NCBI GenBank assembly: GCA_030141605.1
Contig: JAQGDQ010002373.1
Coordinates: forward strand, 281,921-345,920
DNA: 64,000 nucleotides
Reading direction: 5' to 3'
Origin: Tubiluchus corallicola
Taxonomy: Eukaryota > Priapulida > Priapulimorpha > Priapulimorphida > Tubiluchidae
Shown here: positions 36,796 to 47,958 of the stretch, in pieces
How the letters are laid out: every line of letters begins with the position of its first letter
Position numbering within the stretch: position 1 is the first letter of the stretch
Translations under genes and position numbers: made by a program
Notes under the pieces: generated by a model
Told to the model about the DNA's origin: nothing
Seen by the model: only the letters and a program-made list of their open reading frames with translations
The model's database searches: none

Positions 36796-37744
36796 GATGA
36801 CAAAGTCCACTTAGCTGAAAATTCTATTTGCAAACCTACAAAAAACAAGAAAATTACATATAATAAATGCCTGTGTGTCTGTATATTTCATATTATGTAC
36901 ACTTTGAAAAAGGAAGTAAGAGACTGATATAAACACATAGTTACTAAGATAAAAATCTTTCTATATTAGTGGGAAACTATTTAGCCTTGTGTTCGAAAGG
37001 ATGGCACTTGTTCTTTTGAATTCAAGAACAAACTCTCTTTCAAGTATAGAAGCGGCATTGTGAACAACAATTATCTTTAAATACTCTAGGTATAGGAAAA
37101 ATGTGTTTCAATTTCTTCAAGGTTTCATTCTACCTTCCAAACACATACTTCCCACTTTACTTAACTAATGAGAAAAACTGCTTACACAATGAAAAATCAA
37201 CACTAAATAGAAAAGAACTACAAAAAAAACAACAAGTTTTACAGTTTTTCATCAAGCGCCTTTGTTAGCTACATGCAGCAACAAAACGCATTGCTTCACA
37301 GCTTAATAATACGTTATACTGTTTTATTTAATTTGGTCTTTGAAACTGTGTGATTGTCAGTTATATTTATTTTTGTTGATCATGTGAGCAACATAATAAA
37401 CAACCAAAACATCGTATGCATGTATTATACATGTGTTTCGTTAAATATGTTTAAGATACACTAACACTTAAGGGTGACAGAAGGGAAGTCAGTGAACACA
37501 TTTTACGATTACATATGATGCGAGAAGCTATCAGCTGTAATACATACATCTACCATCAAATGCCAAAATAATGAAGTAAGGATCTGAAATAAATTTAGAT
37601 CTAACGATGACCAGGAACACAAGGGTTAAGTACGACAGGAGAAAACGGACAGTATTTTAATTTCAAACTTATATTATACAGCAGTAATTTACAGTTTTTA
37701 CTATTAGCAATTCTATATTAAAACATCTACGCAATTAATTTTAC
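36796..37744 (-). other. 5' UTR intron of PSMD1
   Basis: On the minus strand GCGAGGAAAG is followed by GTAAAA at 37744, and candidate acceptors TTTTTTGTAG (about 36836) and ATTTTCAG (about 36815) lie just before the ATG. The proposed structure is a non-coding exon, one intron of about 0.9 kb and a single coding exon. The intron shows nothing else of note. Confidence 0.6.
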
Positions 37745-37930
37745 CTTTCCTCGCACTCAGCGTTCGTCAAAGCACTCTAACAAGAATTTAGCCACGATAA
37801 GCTTTCACAAATATGGAAAAACAAAAGAAAAATCCACATGTATCTCAAATTTTCGCCGCAGCTTTTACGCTGTGTCACGCGTACTACTTTCGGAAGTACA
37901 GATCGTTACGCTGAACATTAACTTGATAAT
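37745..37930 (-). promoter_or_regulatory. PSMD1 promoter and first non-coding exon with ARE-like and ETS-like sites
   Basis: The segment is locally richer in CpG (CACGCGTA, TTCGCCGCAGC) than its surroundings. On the minus strand 37869-37878 reads GTGACACAGC, a perfect match to the antioxidant-response consensus RTGACNNNGC bound by CNC-Maf dimers. About 13 bases away 37890-37897 contains CGGAAGT, an ETS core. The region lies directly upstream of, or within, the 5' UTR exon. The transcription start cannot be fixed from sequence. Confidence 0.55.
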
Positions 37931-39607
37931 ACAAAATTGTAACCTTTGATACAATTTGATACCTTATGATACCTTAAAAGTGTATGAGGGAATAAATTGG
38001 TGTCAGTTAGTCACTTTTTAAGCAACATTTAAAAAATTTGTTATGTACACCAGTAGGCAAGTGCAAAAGTCCGCAGCTAGCGCATTATTAATTACTTTTG
38101 GTACTTAGCCGGAATTTTGCAAAAACGTTTTGAAAAAGAGGGAACCGCAATTATTGTGCGACTATTCACGACCAGTTATGATAAATCTCGTTATATTAAA
38201 ATATTAAACTGGTGTGACACAGATTTATAATAATTATTATTAATCTTCTACTAGAAGATGTTGGATGAATCAAGATTAGTGTGGAAGCAGAAGTGGCTCA
38301 GAGCAGCATGCTCATTTTGTATGTCCTAGTTGCAGTTGGATTAATTCTACAGCTGGAAAACGTAAAGCATTAAAGTACACTATAATGTAATCTTAATTAA
38401 AAAAAATTAAGCTTACACAATTTTCGTTACTACTTCTTATTCACTGCCTCTAAATTCTTAACTTCACCTGTTCTTGGCTTTTGTTATGGCACTGTTGTTT
38501 TTGGCTATTGTTATAGCACAGTTGATATGAATCGATTTCACAAATACTTGACGATCTTTAATTTTCTTTTCTCGCTGTCTAGACATCGCCATATCTGTTT
38601 GCTAGTACATTGAGTAGTAATGCAAAATGATGTTTGATCGTTAATGATTTTACGTAGCCATGTAGTTCTGCTTCTAGTTGAATAACATGGCTAGTCATCT
38701 ACACTCAACTTGTTCCACTGTGGGGTTGTGCGGGGGGAGGGCGTAGTGAAAGGTTATGTGGTGAAGATGTGCTTAAAAACAGATACGGATTTGCTGGAAT
38801 TACGTATGAGGATTGGAGTGACTAGATCCTCAGTTAACTCTCAACATCATCATCAACACCATACAGATCGACGCTGTCCTTTCTTTGATATTCAAATATT
38901 CACCTTTGGTATGCATTCATTACTATATTATTGCTATGTGTCTAGATTGCCTACTGTAATAATACTGTTGTTGAAAACGAACTTGAGTCCTTGTCTCTTC
39001 ATCTTGTCTGTAGGTATGTTGTTGCCCTGTGGGAAATAAATAACCCAAATGTCTCCAAGTACTGTACACCACATAATTAGAGTGATGTATTTTTTTTTGA
39101 TTAAGAGAGTACTCGAGGCTGCATCGTTGCTGTTACTACCTTCTTTGCTCTGATACCACTATGCTTCACTATGTTATGTCGAGATACATTGCCTGATTGG
39201 CTGTGATTTGCAGGCCTAATTGTGTTGTACGCAGCTCGTATGTGTGTGAAAGTGGTGGCCTTGTTCTGCAACTTAGCATTCCTTTAGCAACGGAGATTGC
39301 ACAACCCAACAAGAGAAAGACAACAAGCCAAAGCGAGGGAAAATATCAATATTGGCCTGAGTGTGTTGCACTGTACACTATTACACTTTTGAATTTTCGC
39401 AGCATTATTGTAACAACAGTCAATTTAGGCACATGCCACATCTGGGTGTTACGGCAAAGCATAGGCAAAAGCTATTATAATAAAGGATTCAGAGCAAAAT
39501 CTTGACATTTTTATTTTACATCCCATGCACCTGATTAATAGCATCCTTATAATATCCTGTAATTATACTAAAATATGGGATATAATACACATATCCCATA
39601 TCTCATA

Positions 39608-39795
39608 TTATAATGTTTAATTATTCATATGTTAATAACCTGTGAATACAGAAGAAAAGCCAATTTTTAACTAATCAGGAAATAGCAAGAATGGCCAGTT
39701 AGGAAGCATTCAACCAGGCACGCATGCATTGAAATAGATAGATTGAAACTGACATACACACACGCGCGCGCACACGCACACGCACACGCACACGC

Positions 39796-39841
<46 letters not shown>

Positions 39842-39995
39842 CTTTATATGTATTATGCCAATTAAAATGCTTAATCATTCATATGTTAATAATATGTGAA
39901 TACAGAAGAGAAGTGAAACCACTTTCCAACTAATCAGGAAATAACAAGAGTGGCCAATTAGGAAGCATTTAACCAGGCAAGCATGCATTCACATG
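39608..39995 (+). repeat. Direct repeat of about 125 bp flanking a CA microsatellite
   Basis: Both copies (39608-39735 and 39863-39995) carry ATTCATATGTTAATAA, GTGAATACAGAAGA, AACTAATCAGGAAATA, GTGGCCA or ATGGCCA, then TTAGGAAGCATT, AACCAGGCA and GCATGCATT in the same order at about 85-90% identity. The middle is (CA)n with CG-rich variation. A segmental duplication or tandem transposon with microsatellite expansion at the junction explains it. Confidence 0.88.
39753..39840 (+). repeat. (CA)n microsatellite with CG interruptions
   Basis: ACACACGCGCGCGCACACGCACACG followed by a long pure CA run. Alternating purine-pyrimidine with CG steps favours Z-DNA. Confidence 0.95.
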
Positions 39996-41224
39996 GAAAT
40001 GGTTTACCTCAGAGGGAGCTGGAGGGTGATGAGCAGACACTGGATGATACTATAATATTAGAAAATTGAAAGGAAGCCTTTAATTTAAATTTTAATTTCA
40101 GTACCAGTTTAATTGTTCTTGTTTATATGACGTGCTACATTTATTAATAAGTCATACTTGCTTTGTTCCATGTCTATGGTTTTAAAATTTTCCATTGTTA
40201 TGGTTTCTCTACCGTATGTTTTTTATTCTACTTGTGAATAAAAAACAGAAAACAGTGTTTTCAGAATCTACAGAATCTACTGTTTTCTGCTTTTCAATAA
40301 AAAAAATCTATAAACTAAAAACAAGTAGAAAAAGGCAAAGTGCTTTAAACTACCACTGTAGTTTCTCTTTTAGCGAACAAAAAAAGGACAAGAAAAAAGA
40401 AGAAAATCACAAGGAATTACCAGAACTGGTAGTGAACAAATTTTTGTAGGGCGTTTTTAGTTTACAGTATAATTATTGTAAAATTACTGTTCTAGTATAA
40501 TATTAACTTTAGTTTACATTATTAACACATAAAAAGGATATCACATTGAAAAGGATACAGACACATATTAATTAACGTTTTATACTTTCATTGTTTTTGC
40601 CTTGTGTTCGTCTCTGCTTTGCTGCTGTGCTTTTTTTCTAGGTGCCTGTATCATTAACTAAAAAACAGTTAAGTAGCTGTAGCATTCTTTGTGATTTTTC
40701 AAGCTCACTTCTTATTGTCCTTTCTTTTGTTTACCTGAAGAAAAACTAATTGGTAGGTCGGAACGTTGCGCCCTTTCTTTCTTTTTTCCCTGTGTTCAGA
40801 GATCCTTGGCATTTCGTCATACCAATGTATTATTTAACCACAATGTATTCTTGTAGTTAAATTCATAAACAACAAAGCTGCACTCGTGCTCCTGGATAGC
40901 AATACTTTTGTCTTTGATGCGTAAGTGTGAAAATAAAATTACTGGAGCTGTCAAATCCTGGACGATAGATGTTAACCTCAAATATTTTTACTGATTTTAA
41001 TTAATCGTCTATTGTCCAGAAAGGACATTCTGCTAAGAAGAAAAAGATCATGTATTATTACATTAGAAGTATTGTTTACAGCTCTCAAGAGAGAGTTCTC
41101 TATAGGTCACTGATTTTATGTAGCCAGGCCTTGGCTATGATTAGTCTTGCATTGTTTCCTAAATATTGCTGGTTAGCTGATAAATTGCGCAACAACACAT
41201 TCTGTGGTATTTTGTAGGTGAGAT

Positions 41225-41505
41225 TGGCATATCACTACTCTGCCCATAGTCTAGTAAGTCACAGGTTCCAGATTCTGGTTCAGTGGGACTGTAATATAGC
41301 TTGATACCAAGGCTCTCAGATGAGATGCTGAAGCAGTAAAGGTGTCTTAATCATGTCTTTAATTCAACGAGATAAATTCGGTAAATGCCACCCAGAGAAA
41401 GCACTAAACCTTACAGTCTCACACCATTCTCTGATCAGCTTTGCCAGTTGTTAACTTTGGTCGTTATTCAACGCAATACCGTAACCACTCGGCTGTTCTT
41501 TTTCC
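41225..41505 (-). mobile_element. tRNA-derived SINE (about 280 bp)
   Basis: On the minus strand GAACAGCCGAGTGGTTACGG matches a tRNA Ser/Leu A box almost perfectly (41479-41498). Downstream is a body with GGTGGCATTTACCG, TTATCTCGTTGAATTAAAG and TTAAGACACCTTTACTGC, then the tail near 41230. The B box is decayed. The length and head are those of a tRNA-headed SINE and no functional tRNA fold remains. Confidence 0.55.
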
Positions 41506-42084
41506 AAAAAAAAACCGTGTCCATTACTATTAATACTAAATAGCAATGAATTAATGATTAGTTTACTACGGCTCGCAATATAATCACACCTTAGACCTAT
41601 AGTATGTAAACATTATGTTTGCCATTTTTACCGTGTTTCCGGCGTTGGTGCTTAATATCAGTGTGAGAGACTTAATATTTACTTCTAACGTGACATCCTG
41701 CCTTGATAACATCTTGCGATCGCTATTAATAGTTTCATGTGCCATATTCACGAGGCTAAAGATTTTGAAGCTGCTTGTGGCCCATCTATGCTATGCTGTA
41801 AGCCTGACAATTGTAAACATGTAATGATAAACGTTATTGTTTGCAATTTAACGTAATATTTCCGGCGATGGCGCAGTCAGAATAACGTTGCGAATAAAAT
41901 ATCGCCACGTTATATTTGTGTTGTATACGTGATACACCATGTAAACACCATCGTCAGCCATAAATTTTCTTCATTCGGTCGATAACATTTATCAGTAAAT
42001 TTAGCTTCCTGTGGGACTGCGTTGAAGCTTCTAAAGTAGGCGGAATATAATTGCAGGTGTGTCAGTATTTTTCACCGGTACTAG

Positions 42085-42441
42085 CAAATAAAAAAGGAAA
42101 TATGGCAACCTAGTAGTCCGGGGCGAGCAACAGCCGAGTGTAAAGGCGTGTGCTAGCAATGAGAGTTAAACAACACAGGAGTGGTTAGTAAATAAGTGCT
42201 TAACTGTACGCAGGAAAATTTCTTTTGGGCAGTTTTGTTTTGTTGTATGCAGCAAAATAAATAGAAACGAAAAGGGAAATATGGCACAACCTAGTAGTCT
42301 GGGGCGTGTAACAGCTGAGTGGTAATGGCGTGTGCCTAGCAACCGAACTTAAGCAACATGGACCGGTCAGTAAATGGTTGCTTGACTGTCGTATGTCGGT
42401 AGGAAAATTCATTTTGGGCAGTTTTATTTTGTTGTATGCGC
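42085..42441 (+). repeat. Two tandem copies of a 181-bp unit
   Basis: AAATATGGCA, ACCTAGTAGTCCGGGGCG and ACCTAGTAGTCTGGGGCG, ACAGC(C/T)GAGTG, GGCGTGTG, CTAGCAA, then GGAAAATT, TTTTGGGCAGTTTT and TTTTGTTGTATGC recur in order with a period near 181. The unit contains ACAGCTGAGTGGTAATGGC, similar to a polymerase III A box, so it may be a tandem SINE dimer. Confidence 0.85.
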
Positions 42442-43339
42442 GTTACTGTACATAGGTATGTATACAGTACATATGTTATGACAGATAAATAACATTACTA
42501 ATTGCTGTGTTTCTTTCTGTAGAGAAAACAAGAAAACACGTTGTCAAATTAAACTGGTTTATTGTGTGAGATTTCCACAACGCAAAATATGAAGGAATGC
42601 AAAATATGTACAGTCAAATGATAGGAAAATAGCATTCGATAATCTGGGAATCTGAGATAAATCTGAGAATCTGAGAATAAACTCGAGCGGCCAGCTCCGC
42701 CTTATATACTAATGCAAATGGACAACACCAGAACAATCTAGAAACTACTACACGCATCGCGTATAGAAAGTTCTAGAATCTACGATTGCTTCTACAAGGT
42801 AAAAAGATTGTTCTACTATACTATAAAACATTCTACAATTTTCTATTCAATTCTAATGGATCTCCATAACACTAATGCATTTATAAATAATAATTTATAA
42901 AAAGAATTATCATTTATTTTTTGCAAGCAATTAAACAGTCGTACAATGACAAATGAGATAACTTAGTTACTGTAAATCTTTGAAACTCCTTACCAACGAT
43001 TAGAGCTGCTAAATGCGATTTTCACACATTTCAGTGTAAAGGATCAAAAGCGTCGAATGATTTAAAAATTGATGCAAGAATTTCCTCCACGCTTAATATC
43101 TTTGTAAATAAAATAAGAAATTAGTGATTTATTTTTATCTTTCATGTGCTGGTTTGAAATATTTGTAGTAATTCTGTAGTTTTACTTATAGTAATTCCGT
43201 AATTTTACTTGTAAGTCTGCTTCCGGAGATTCACCTTTTAACGTCTGTGAGATAATTTGATTTTGTACTGCAATGTACTGCATTAGTTATTTTTATTGAA
43301 CTAGCGACTTTATTTTCAGCTGATTGTCTTGATATCGCA

Positions 43340-43605
43340 ATGAGTCCTCGCCCTTGTTTGATTGGTTGCTTTCCGGGTCGGTTTGTTCCCTCGTATTTCG
43401 GATGTCAAGTCTTCTGGATTCAATGCTAGGATGATGAAAAACTTTCTACAGATGCTGTCCGTTTGTGTCCGTTTACCTGCTGAATCAATGAGGCCATTCG
43501 ATGTCAGTGATTTTATACCTGGTATACAATGCTGATGTGCATAATTAAGAGGAATTTTAAACTGCTAATGAGAAAATAAATTGAATTGAATTGAATTGAA
43601 ATTGA
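43340..43605 (+). mobile_element. Probable LINE 3' end with (TTGAA)n tail
   Basis: A GC-richer segment ends with AAAATAAATTGAATTGAATTGAATTGAAATTG, a pentamer tail of the sort terminating CR1/L2-type non-LTR retrotransposons. No reverse transcriptase coding is visible upstream, so the copy would be 5' truncated. Confidence 0.4.
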
Positions 43606-44239
43606 TGTGCAATGGCTTCATAATGGATCGAACTATTATTTCATTTCTCGCTGGGATGAATTTGTCCTGTCAGCCATAAGAAATGGTAACACTGGTTGCC
43701 CGTGTCAGAATGCTTATCTATGACATGCCAGTACTGTATATATCGTGTAAGAAATAAATATTAATATCTGCATCACTAACAAATACTAAATTTTATTCAC
43801 CAAATTATATTATCTCGATGTTGCGCTCATCGACTGGTATTTTATTGCGCGTATTTTTTTCAGGAAAGCTAAGACTAGGTCAGAGGTAAAGAGAGAGACC
43901 TGAGATTCCTATTTCTGAATTTATCAACATGACAGCTTGCAAACTGATGCAAAGTTTTTTATGCTAGGTCGTATTATATGTACTGATATTTTTTCAAATT
44001 TTATAATAATATTAAGCTTTAAAATATGTTTTTTTCTATGTTACAGTGCGCATATGTAATGCAATTTTGCGCTGATACATTTGGCTTGAACAATAAATTT
44101 TATCTCAGTGTGTGGTTGTGTATCTCAGTCTACCTCATACACCAAAGCATCAAGACTACTGAGCACTTTCTTATATTATTTGTTTTAAAAATGACATGTT
44201 TGCATATTATCATGATTAAAATTATAAAATCTTAATCAA

Positions 44240-44590
44240 GGCATGTAGATTGGGCGATAGAGCCGGATTTTCCAAGGGCATAATAAGTCACTGGCCCTAG
44301 GGCCCACGGGTACCTGGTGTCCCACTGAAACTAATTTGTCATCCACCGTGCCTGTAAATAACTCTTGTTTCAAATCTACACCGGTTATTTCATTGTATGA
44401 TATATTCGAAACCATAAGGGCCCCTGTACAATAAGTACAGTGCTCGGAGAATGGGGCCTCTGCACGATAAGTACAATTTAGGGCCCATTGATTTGTTGGC
44501 CTAAGGCCCACAAATAGGTACATCCCGCTCCGATGGGAGAAACTGAAGGATTGGACCCAGGCACAAGACGGTCAGTAACGCAGTATAAAA
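44240..44590 (-). mobile_element. Repeat element with tRNA-like head
   Basis: Read on the minus strand, GTGCCTGGGTCCAATCCTTCAG contains a B-box-like GGGTCCAATCC, followed by a GC-rich body with two related units (GGGCCC..AATAAGTACAGTGC and GGGGCCT..GATAAGTACAATTT on the plus strand). The overlapping 95-codon frame is an artefact of this repeat. Most likely a SINE or other small retroelement. Confidence 0.45.
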
Positions 44591-44611
44591 CGTTTTAGTT
44601 GGTTTAGGTTC

Positions 44612-44785
44612 GTTTGCCAGAAGTTTTTTTCACAGAAAAACCATTTCCGAGAAACAGTAACTTCCCAGAAAAGATATTTGCCAGAAAAAACTTTTTGCCA
44701 GAAAACTTTTTTCCCGGAAAATATTTTCCCCAGAAACCTCGTTTCACAGAAAAAGCATTTACCAGAAAGATTTCTTAACAGGAAA
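44612..44785 (+). repeat. Degenerate minisatellite of about 17-19 bp
   Basis: About nine to ten units of the pattern TTTxCCAGAAAA occur in a row (for example ATTTGCCAGAAAAAACTTT, TTGCCAGAAAACTTTTTT, TTCCCCAGAAACC). Spacing drifts by one or two bases per unit. On the minus strand this yields a repetitive Phe-Gly-Lys-Phe frame that is not a gene. Confidence 0.8.
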
Positions 44786-44839
44786 ATCACGGTTACTTTT
44801 TAACTGCTAAAAGTTTGCTGTCTTAGTGGAATAAAGCTT

Positions 44840-44969
44840 TCGATTTCTCTTTCTCTGTCTGGTTCTCCCTTGTAGTTCTTTCCCATTTCCCATCTTATCC
44901 CTCTCATCTTCTCCCTCTTTTCATCTCCCTCTTTTCTTCACTTTCTCCCCCGTTCTATCGCCCTTATTC

Positions 44970-45015
<46 letters not shown>

Positions 45016-45310
45016 GTCTTTCCCTTTGTCTTTGTCTCTTTCCCTCCCTTTCTTCTCTCTTTCCATCTCACTTCTCAGCCCGCCCTCTCAATTGAATTTG
45101 AAGTGATTATGTGTAGCAAATGATACAATGCAAATTATGCTGAGAAAGCAGTTTCTTATTCGTATTCGTATTCTCTCACCCGTTTTGTTCTTTCCCTACC
45201 CGGCATCCCTCCCTTTCCCTTTCTCTCTGTCATCCCCTCACTTTTTCACTCTTTGTATCTCCTCCCTCTCTCTCTTTCGGGTTTTCTCTTTCTGTTCTTC
45301 TTTAGTTATC
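44840..45310 (+). repeat. Long polypyrimidine (CT-rich) tract in two blocks
   Basis: 44840-45085 and 45170-45305 are almost pure C+T, including (CT)n at about 44977-45008. The two blocks are separated by a mixed-sequence segment that is the left arm of an inverted repeat. Such strand asymmetry permits triplex formation. Confidence 0.88.
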
Positions 45311-45516
45311 TACAGGGCTTTGATTAATGACTAACAAAAATCAGATTCATTTCAAATAACGTATTGTTTAGGGTCAATCTTGTTTTTTTGTATTTCGTTT
45401 TGGGTTTGTTTTGAAAATTCATTGCTACAATTTAAGATTACTACTTTTTAGGATGAAACTTTTCTCTCGGCGTAATTTGCATTGTATCACATGCTGCACA
45501 TAATCACTTTAATTCA
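45093..45516. mobile_element. Inverted repeat with 64-bp arms
   Basis: The left arm (45093-45157) contains AAGTGATTATGTGTAGCAAA and TGATACAATGCAAATTATG. The right arm (45453-45516) is its reverse complement with a few substitutions (TGATTATGTGCAGCATGTGA, ACAATGCAAATTACG). The centre of about 295 bp includes the second pyrimidine block. It may be a transposon with long terminal inverted repeats or a rearranged duplication; no target duplication was identified. Confidence 0.8.
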
Positions 45517-45519
45517 CTT

Positions 45520-47289
45520 GGTTTTCATAAGATTTAAGATAATACTTGATAAATAATAATTATTAAAAATCAAAATACAAAGCTTTGCGAACGATACAGA
45601 TTTGTTAATATCTTGAGGTCGACATATGCCCAATGAATTATGCTACTTCGCTAGCAAGTTCAATAGCAAGATAAGCCTCTGAGATAAAATACTGAACAGG
45701 CAGAGATATCACAGTCACATTCAGATGCATGAACATCTCTAAACATCAAGAAATGATTCGGAATCACTGTAAAAGTACTATCCAAGAGTGATATTAATTT
45801 GCAGTTTCCCTACAAATCAGTTGCCCTGCTTTGTGCTGCTTAAAGTTGATAATCAATTACTCGCCGTGAGTACTCACTATTGCGTTTATGCAAACTTCAA
45901 CATGATTCACTACCTTATCGTTCTAACGTTGTAAATCTATGATTCATTACATTTTCCGTGCATTTTATTTACCAGTTCTGGGAAATGGCAGTTTTTTTCT
46001 CGGAAGTAAATACTTCTGGCAAAGTGTACACCGTTTAGTGCTTTGATAAAAGCAGCTGACACTGGTAGTGAATATAAACAATTATTACAACACTGTTTGC
46101 AAAAGATCAAGTATTTGAATAAATTTAATCTAAAAAACTTTTTATACAATTTAAAATCGTCAACTTAAAGGCGTCTTGTAGGAGCATAACTGAATAATTC
46201 ATTAAAATATAAACCTGTACTTCCATTCTGCACTTGCATTAATATATCTGTACATAATTATAATAATTACTAAACTAAAGTGCTAAATTAACAATGCTTG
46301 TTCAGTAGCCGATGGAGATTTTGGAAACGATAGCGTAGGCACTTCTGTTAGTGGAAGGAATGCTTTCCCCATTTAAGTGACTTAAATTAGCCACAGGTTA
46401 TCCCCGTACAATAAGACGGGGATGAGTAAAGCCCGGGCAAGGTTGTTGATGTTGGGTTTTCCCTTTACACCAACCTAAGTATTCATAAGGCACAGGCATA
46501 GCGAAGCACAGGTATTATTGACACACATCAAGCGCCAGAAAGCACATATCTTCAGTAACAAGAATACTGCACGTGCAGCTGCAAGGTAAGAATATTATAC
46601 ACTTATTAGTAGTAACGCGATAAGCTTATAAACTTAAATTCCTACACGAACGTTAAAATTCAATTGATAGTTCGTACACGTTTACAGTATAAGTATTACA
46701 TACGTATGTAATTTAAAATAGTTTATTGTGCTTTAAAATCTACATCTAATAAACTTTTTCGCTTTCCGTGGCAAATGGCATTTACAATAATCTGAAAACT
46801 TTGAATTTAAAGTAAAATATTACTATACGTACGCACACTTACGAAGAGAGCACTAAAAGCAGCACAAATTTTCAAGTGGCGAATCGTATCAGTTTTGTGA
46901 ACTCCAAAAAGTTCCTTTCCACTAGAAAACAGTTCAGTCACTTTCTCTAGTGGATCAGTACCAAAAAATGCACCGGCAAAGTAAAAAATACTTTATGGTT
47001 TGATGTAAATGTTGTAAAAACTTAGCATAAACAACTACGTTGATGTAAATAAATGGTGACTATTTAGCTTCAACGCCAAAAACACAATGTGCCGAAGCAT
47101 CTTCGTTATTATAGTCAGGTTTAATGTGACTTACATTGAACTTCATAATACAGAAAAGTTTGCTTCGCAAACCAGGCAGCGGGGATTAAACTCTCACTGT
47201 AAACCTTTTATTTGTTTTGTGTACATCTCCAGATTATGAGACCTTTTCATGTGACTGATTGAAATTTACATTTATTCTTCCCAGATTAC

Positions 47290-47369
<80 letters not shown>

Positions 47370-47770
47370 TCGTTATGGTATATAAAATGATGAAATTTCT
47401 GAAGACCACATTTTCTGCTTTTTACTGTAAATCATTGGGTGTTTAATAGGTTTGAATTTTTGAAATAGTCTGCGTTACTATATGCAGGTCTATAATTTCT
47501 GATATTAAATTTTTTTATAAAGTTGACTATTATAGATGACAACAATCCAGCTTTTATTTCTATCGTGAATATAGCTAGTTCAAACAATTTAATGATTTAG
47601 CGCTACCCGCGAGAGAACGTCATATCGCCTATTCCTAGATCTAGATAGTCAACTCAAAACTGATAAATCCCTTCTGTGTAAATGTGCATGTGCAATGCTG
47701 GAAGATTGTCATCAGTTGACATAACACCTGATAATACTCATTATGCCCCCACCTACATAAATGATAAAGC
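45520..47770. other. Intergenic, nothing coding recognised
   Basis: AT-rich sequence without credible exons. A short GC-richer passage at 46390-46560 (GACGGGGATGAGTAAAGCCCGGGC) has no recognised identity. A 75-bp (AT)n tract lies at 47293-47367. Confidence 0.5.
47293..47367 (+). repeat. (AT)n microsatellite, about 75 bp
   Basis: Uninterrupted AT dinucleotides about 400 bases upstream of the TATA box of the orphan membrane protein gene. Confidence 0.97.
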
Positions 47771-47781
47771 CGACCAATGCC

Positions 47782-47789
47782 TATATAAG
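47782..47789 (+). promoter_or_regulatory. TATA box of the orphan membrane protein gene
   Basis: TATATAAG sits 170 bases upstream of the ATG at 47959. A start about 30 bases downstream (near 47812-47820) would leave a 140-base 5' UTR free of an obvious intron. CCAAT at 47774 is too close to be a classic CCAAT box. Confidence 0.6.
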
Positions 47790-47958
47790 CCAGTCTTTGC
47801 GCTGAGGTTGCATCATTATTTCGTCATTCTGATTTCTTTGTGACTATAATGTTGTCGATAATATCAGTGCAAGTATCAACGTCTATAGTTATTTTTTGAC
47901 CAGGTTTAATAATTTTTAATTTGACAAAGGTTCCGTTTGAATATGAGAAACAAGAAAC

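Larger units (their letters stand above)
37931..42060. other. Intergenic, gene-poor, repeat-rich
   Basis: No convincing gene. A plus-strand frame at 39197-39505 sits behind a plausible acceptor (TTTGCAG at 39212) and contains its own AATAAA near 39480; it may be a 3' exon of a non-coding or lineage-specific transcript divergent from PSMD1, but its composition is not protein-like enough to call. The stretch holds the duplicated segment around a CA repeat, a hairpin near 40240-40360 and a SINE (41225-41505). Confidence 0.45.

Noticed and set aside
38306-38374. Hydrophobic 22-codon frame starting MLILYVLVAVGL
   Set aside because: Looks like a signal peptide but stops after 22 codons with no donor; too short to support.
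39197-39505. 102-codon plus-strand frame behind a possible splice acceptor
   Set aside because: The frame overlaps its own AATAAA and has no recognisable motif; could be part of a non-coding transcript but is not supportable as a protein.
40195-40449. 84-codon plus-strand frame
   Set aside because: Overlaps an imperfect inverted repeat (AAACAGAAAACAGT with ACTGTTTTCTG) and is Lys/Ser/Phe-rich as expected from AT-rich DNA.
44236-44523. 95-codon minus-strand frame
   Set aside because: Lies entirely within a repeat element with two internal related units; composition reflects the repeat.
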